This document shows, one piece after another, positions 4,699 to 7,193 of a stretch of DNA of 7,193 nt (the stretch's first letter is position 1; each line of letters begins with the position of its first letter). The position numbers and the translations under genes are program-made. Under the pieces are notes generated by a model. The model ran no database searches. It was not told the DNA's origin and saw only the letters and a program-made list of their open reading frames with translations. The DNA comes from an uncultured Clostridia bacterium. GTDB lineage: Bacteria; Bacillota; Clostridia; TANB77; CAG-508. The stretch is from positions 1-7,193 of the forward strand of contig CAKPDW010000067.1 in the NCBI GenBank assembly GCA_934149115.1, read 5' to 3'.

Positions 4699-5796
4699 TT
4701 ATATAAAATTTATATTATGTTCTTTTTTATCTGCTCTGTCTAAATATTCTTCAAGTTTTTTAGTTACTTTTTCTATTCCTGTTCCTTTATAGTATTTTCC
4801 TATTGCAAAATTCACTGTTGGTCGTACTAATGATTTTTCGTATGTTTGTTCATTTATGTATTCTACTTGTGTATCTTCAAGGTCTTGTTTTAGTGATTTT
4901 ACTTTTTCTATTATTTCGTCCTCGTTTTGACCAATGTATACTATTACAAATTTTGGTCCCATATATCTAACAAATATATCTGTTGATGCTATACATGTTT
5001 TTGCCCAATTTGCTAATGATATTATTACATTGTTTCCTGTTATTCTTGAATATTTTGTGTTTATTTCTTCTATGTTCGTTATTCTGAACATTAATACTGT
5101 TGATATTGGCTCTGAATCAACTGTTGCTTTTGCTTGTCCATATAAATATTCTGCTGAATATAGTCCTGTAAATTGATCTGTTCTTACTATACTTTCCATT
5201 GCTGTTTGATATGATACTGTTTTTAGTATGGCTACTATATCATCCTTTATTACTTCTAATAATGTTGTATCTATATCATCAAATGCATGTATTACTGAAC
5301 TTTCTATTATCCAATATCCTATATATATGTTATCTATATATAGTGGAAAGAACATTGCTGATTTTGCTCTTGAAAAATCTATTTTTTGATATGGCAATTT
5401 TTCTTCTTCTGAATCTATTGTAATATATTTGGGTGTTGCTGTATTTATACTGTCTTTAAATACTTCTTCTGTTTGTAAATTTGTTAAATTGTTCCAATAT
5501 TTTTCATCTGTATTTGAGGCTTTTAGTACATATTCGGCACCGTCAAAGACTACTATTGTTGAATATTTAATTTCAAATCTATCTATTAATACTTCATTTA
5601 TTTTCTTTAATTTTTCATCAACAGGTAAATCTTCTCCTGTTATATTCATAAAATCCTGTAATGCGTTTAATTTGTTTATTTTTGATGATACATTATTAAA
5701 TGTGGTTAATTTCTTTTTGATATTTAGATTATAACCTATCAGGATTCCTATGATTACAATCAACACAACTATTGGTATTAGTGCCACCTTTTTCAC
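4699..5796 (-). CDS. Membrane-anchored GAF plus degenerate GGDEF protein
   Basis: This protein of up to 365 residues begins with one membrane helix (about 5-22). A GAF-like sensor region follows (about 45-195: TIVVFDGAEYVLKA, AMFFPLYIDNIYIGYWIIES), then a GGDEF-like domain (about 203-365) recognisable from RTDQFTGLYSAEYL and the late TVNFAIGKYYKG. The active site is lost. The DxDxFK region reads FRITNIEEIN, and the GGDEF signature is MGPKF (279-283). No RxxD inhibitory site precedes it. Diguanylate cyclase activity is therefore unlikely; a role as nucleotide receptor, scaffold or localisation factor is inferred. The frame can open at GTG 5796, but that codon lies inside the best ribosome binding site (AGAGGTGA, 5800-5793). 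The GTG at 5787 is therefore the better start, removing three residues. It follows the ATPase gene by 9-18 nt and precedes ireB by 14 nt, so cotranscription is likely. Confidence 0.8.
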   Translation of the reverse strand: MKKVALIPIVVLIVIIGILIGYNLNIKKKLTTFNNVSSKINKLNALQDFMNITGEDLPVDEKLKKINEVLIDRFEIKYSTIVVFDGAEYVLKASNTDEKYWNNLTNLQTEEVFKDSINTATPKYITIDSEEEKLPYQKIDFSRAKSAMFFPLYIDNIYIGYWIIESSVIHAFDDIDTTLLEVIKDDIVAILKTVSYQTAMESIVRTDQFTGLYSAEYLYGQAKATVDSEPISTVLMFRITNIEEINTKYSRITGNNVIISLANWAKTCIASTDIFVRYMGPKFVIVYIGQNEDEIIEKVKSLKQDLEDTQVEYINEQTYEKSLVRPTVNFAIGKYYKGTGIEKVTKKLEEYLDRADKKEHNINFI

Positions 5797-5805
5797 CTCT
5801 TACTT

Positions 5806-7193
5806 TTAATATTTATTTTTCATTTGATTTAATGTATTATTCATCTCTGTCGAAAAATTATTTCCATAATTTGATTCTACTGTGTTCTTTGATGAATATG
5901 TTTGTTTACTTAGTAGTGGGTATACCATATTTCCTAATAATTTTAAATTATTCATGAAATTTTTACTGTATCCGTTTATTGTTATTACACAATTTACTAC
6001 TTCTTCTAAATATTTTGAATATACATTTTCATCAAATGGTATTGTGCATGCTCTTATCTTTTCTTTGTTAAATAGTTCTGTCATATATGACATTGCTGGA
6101 TCATTATAAAATGACATTCCACCAATTATTGCTTTACTTGTTAAATTTTTTACTTTTATTTCTTTGTTTATTACTATTCTTAACTTTTCTGGATCAAGTA
6201 TTCCCATTGTTTTTAATTCTCTTAAAAATGCTGTTAATGGTTGAATTGTCAATATATCCATTGATTGTATTAAGTATATTTCTTGTGCATTTGCAAAATA
6301 GCTTGGATCTGTTTCAAAATCACAATCTATTAATACTAATGATTCATTTTGTATTAGAGTTGATAGGATTGTTTCTCCGTTGGAGTAATCTTTTCCATCG
6401 TTTGGTACTGTAGTATATACGCTTAGGTTTCTGTCAATATTTATTCCTTCTGCTATTCCTTTTTCTAAGTTTTCTATTGATGTGTATGCTATATTTCTCA
6501 ATTTTTCATCATTGTTTGTATATATATAGTATGAATTTTTATTTTTTGTCATATCTAATATTGCTGTTTTTATTCCTATTGATGAGAATAAACATCCTAA
6601 ATTATTTATTAAGAATGATGTTCCACTTTTACTAGCTCCTACAAATGCTACTATTTTCTTGTCTTTTGTTAATATTGAATTTAGACTTCCTGTTGTATAT
6701 ATTCTGTTTTCTTCAATTTTTTGTAATGTTTCTGCTTTTTCTGGGTTTGGTGCATATGGAGCAACTTTTTCTTCTTTTTTATTATTTGGTATTTCTTGAT
6801 ATTGTTGTGAATTATTAAGTTGTGGATTCATTTGTGTACTACTTAATGTTTCTTGTGATTTGGGATTTAGTTCAAATGGATCATCATTCCAGTTATTTGA
6901 GCTTGATGTTGTGTTTGGTTTTGGTTGTGTATTTACTGGCTCAAATGGATCTTTATCCCAGTCGTTTGTTCCTGGTAATGTGCTTGCTGATTGTTGTGTG
7001 TTTACTGGCTCAAATGGATCTTTATCCCAGTCGTTTGTTCCTGGTAATGTGCTTGCTGATTGTTGTGTATTTACTGGCTCAAATGGATCTTTATCCCAGT
7101 CGTTTGTTCCTGGTAGTGTGCTTGCTGATTGTTGTGTGTTTACTGGCTCAAATGGATCTTTATCCCAGTCGTTTGTTCCTGGTAATGTGCTTG
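5806..7193 (-). CDS. ParA/MinD/CpaE-like P-loop protein with N-terminal 23-residue repeats, partial
   Basis: The frame is open from the stop at 5806 to the window edge, so the start lies beyond and the protein has at least 461 residues. An ATG at 6831 has no ribosome binding site and is internal. The N-terminal part seen (about 120 residues) is a low-complexity repeat array (6865-7193), then a Gln/Asn/Lys-rich linker. The remainder is a SIMIBI-type P-loop domain: the strand KIVAFVGASKSGTSF and helix, then KTAILDMTKN (switch I area), then LVLIDCDFETDP (Walker B/switch II), and IVINKEIK near the base-recognition position. The P-loop is non-canonical (GASKSGTS). The usual Walker A lysine is replaced by Thr, and a Lys sits at the fourth position instead. 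ATP hydrolysis is therefore uncertain. It is followed 9-18 nt later by the degenerate GGDEF gene, suggesting a joint function, perhaps membrane or polar localisation. This is inference; the fold call is moderate. Confidence 0.72.
   Translation of the reverse strand, partial: STLPGTNDWDKDPFEPVNTQQSASTLPGTNDWDKDPFEPVNTQQSASTLPGTNDWDKDPFEPVNTQQSASTLPGTNDWDKDPFEPVNTQPKPNTTSSSNNWNDDPFELNPKSQETLSSTQMNPQLNNSQQYQEIPNNKKEEKVAPYAPNPEKAETLQKIEENRIYTTGSLNSILTKDKKIVAFVGASKSGTSFLINNLGCLFSSIGIKTAILDMTKNKNSYYIYTNNDEKLRNIAYTSIENLEKGIAEGINIDRNLSVYTTVPNDGKDYSNGETILSTLIQNESLVLIDCDFETDPSYFANAQEIYLIQSMDILTIQPLTAFLRELKTMGILDPEKLRIVINKEIKVKNLTSKAIIGGMSFYNDPAMSYMTELFNKEKIRACTIPFDENVYSKYLEEVVNCVITINGYSKNFMNNLKLLGNMVYPLLSKQTYSSKNTVESNYGNNFSTEMNNTLNQMKNKY
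6865..7193 (-). repeat. In-frame 69-bp tandem repeats (23-residue units), continuing beyond the window
   Basis: Units begin at 6934, 7003, 7072 and 7141 (the last cut by the window edge), exactly 69 bp apart. Over the three full units only two positions vary: the last base of an Asn codon (AAC/AAT) and the first base of a Leu codon (TTA/CTA). Both changes are synonymous. Each unit encodes a Ser/Thr/Gln-rich spacer around the core TNDWDKDPFEPV. A diverged fifth unit at 6865-6933 keeps the 23-residue period, with its Trp codon exactly 69 bp from the next, and reads NNWNDDPFELN. Such identity suggests recent expansion by slippage or recombination, with protein-level conservation of the W/DPFE core. 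Confidence 0.95.

Noticed and set aside
4699..5796. Active diguanylate cyclase
   Set aside because: The GGDEF motif reads MGPKF and the metal and substrate residues before it are absent.
6829..6831. ATG at 6831 as the real start of the ATPase gene
   Set aside because: No ribosome binding site precedes it, and the frame is open and repeat-structured upstream to the window edge.
6865..7193. CRISPR array
   Set aside because: The 69-bp units are directly adjacent with no unique spacers, keep an open reading frame, and vary only at synonymous positions, so this is a coding repeat.

Overview
The window reads as chromosome of a very AT-rich, low-GC Gram-positive bacterium, most likely a gut-type clostridium or relative. 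The basis is the linked ireB, ruvX and DUF1292 trio, strong AGGAGG-type ribosome binding sites, AT-biased codons, and TGA serving as a normal stop (end of ireB). All but one of the genes lie on the minus strand, so the window is best read from right to left.

Right part (about 7193 to 3627, minus strand): one apparent operon. It begins beyond the window with a large ParA/MinD/CpaE-like P-loop protein. Its N-terminal region is a low-complexity array of 23-residue repeats, encoded by nearly identical 69-bp DNA repeats. Next come a membrane-anchored GAF plus degenerate GGDEF protein, IreB, RuvX and a DUF1292 protein. Spacing is tight (9 nt, 14 nt, a 4-nt overlap, 48 nt), and the operon ends at a strong hairpin terminator (3591-3621). 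IreB, RuvX and DUF1292 form a conserved Firmicutes cluster. The two upstream genes are accessory and of unknown function.

Middle part (about 3550 to 2377): a small four-helix membrane protein on the minus strand converges on a small plus-strand orphan gene (2603-2935). They share a bidirectional terminator. The orphan gene is noticeably less AT-rich than its neighbours and has a dyad-rich promoter and leader. Its promoter is divergent from that of the next minus-strand operon.

Left part (2376 to 1): a two-gene operon of a stand-alone C39-like cysteine peptidase and a class I methyltransferase, closed by a perfect hairpin. Beyond it lies what looks like eroded material: the nucleotide-binding half of an ABC exporter that has lost most of its membrane domain, and the start of a RhuM-family gene whose 5' end appears frameshifted in a homopolymer. 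The left end therefore looks like an accessory or decaying region. The most unusual element in the window is the repeat-bearing ATPase paired with the non-canonical GGDEF protein.
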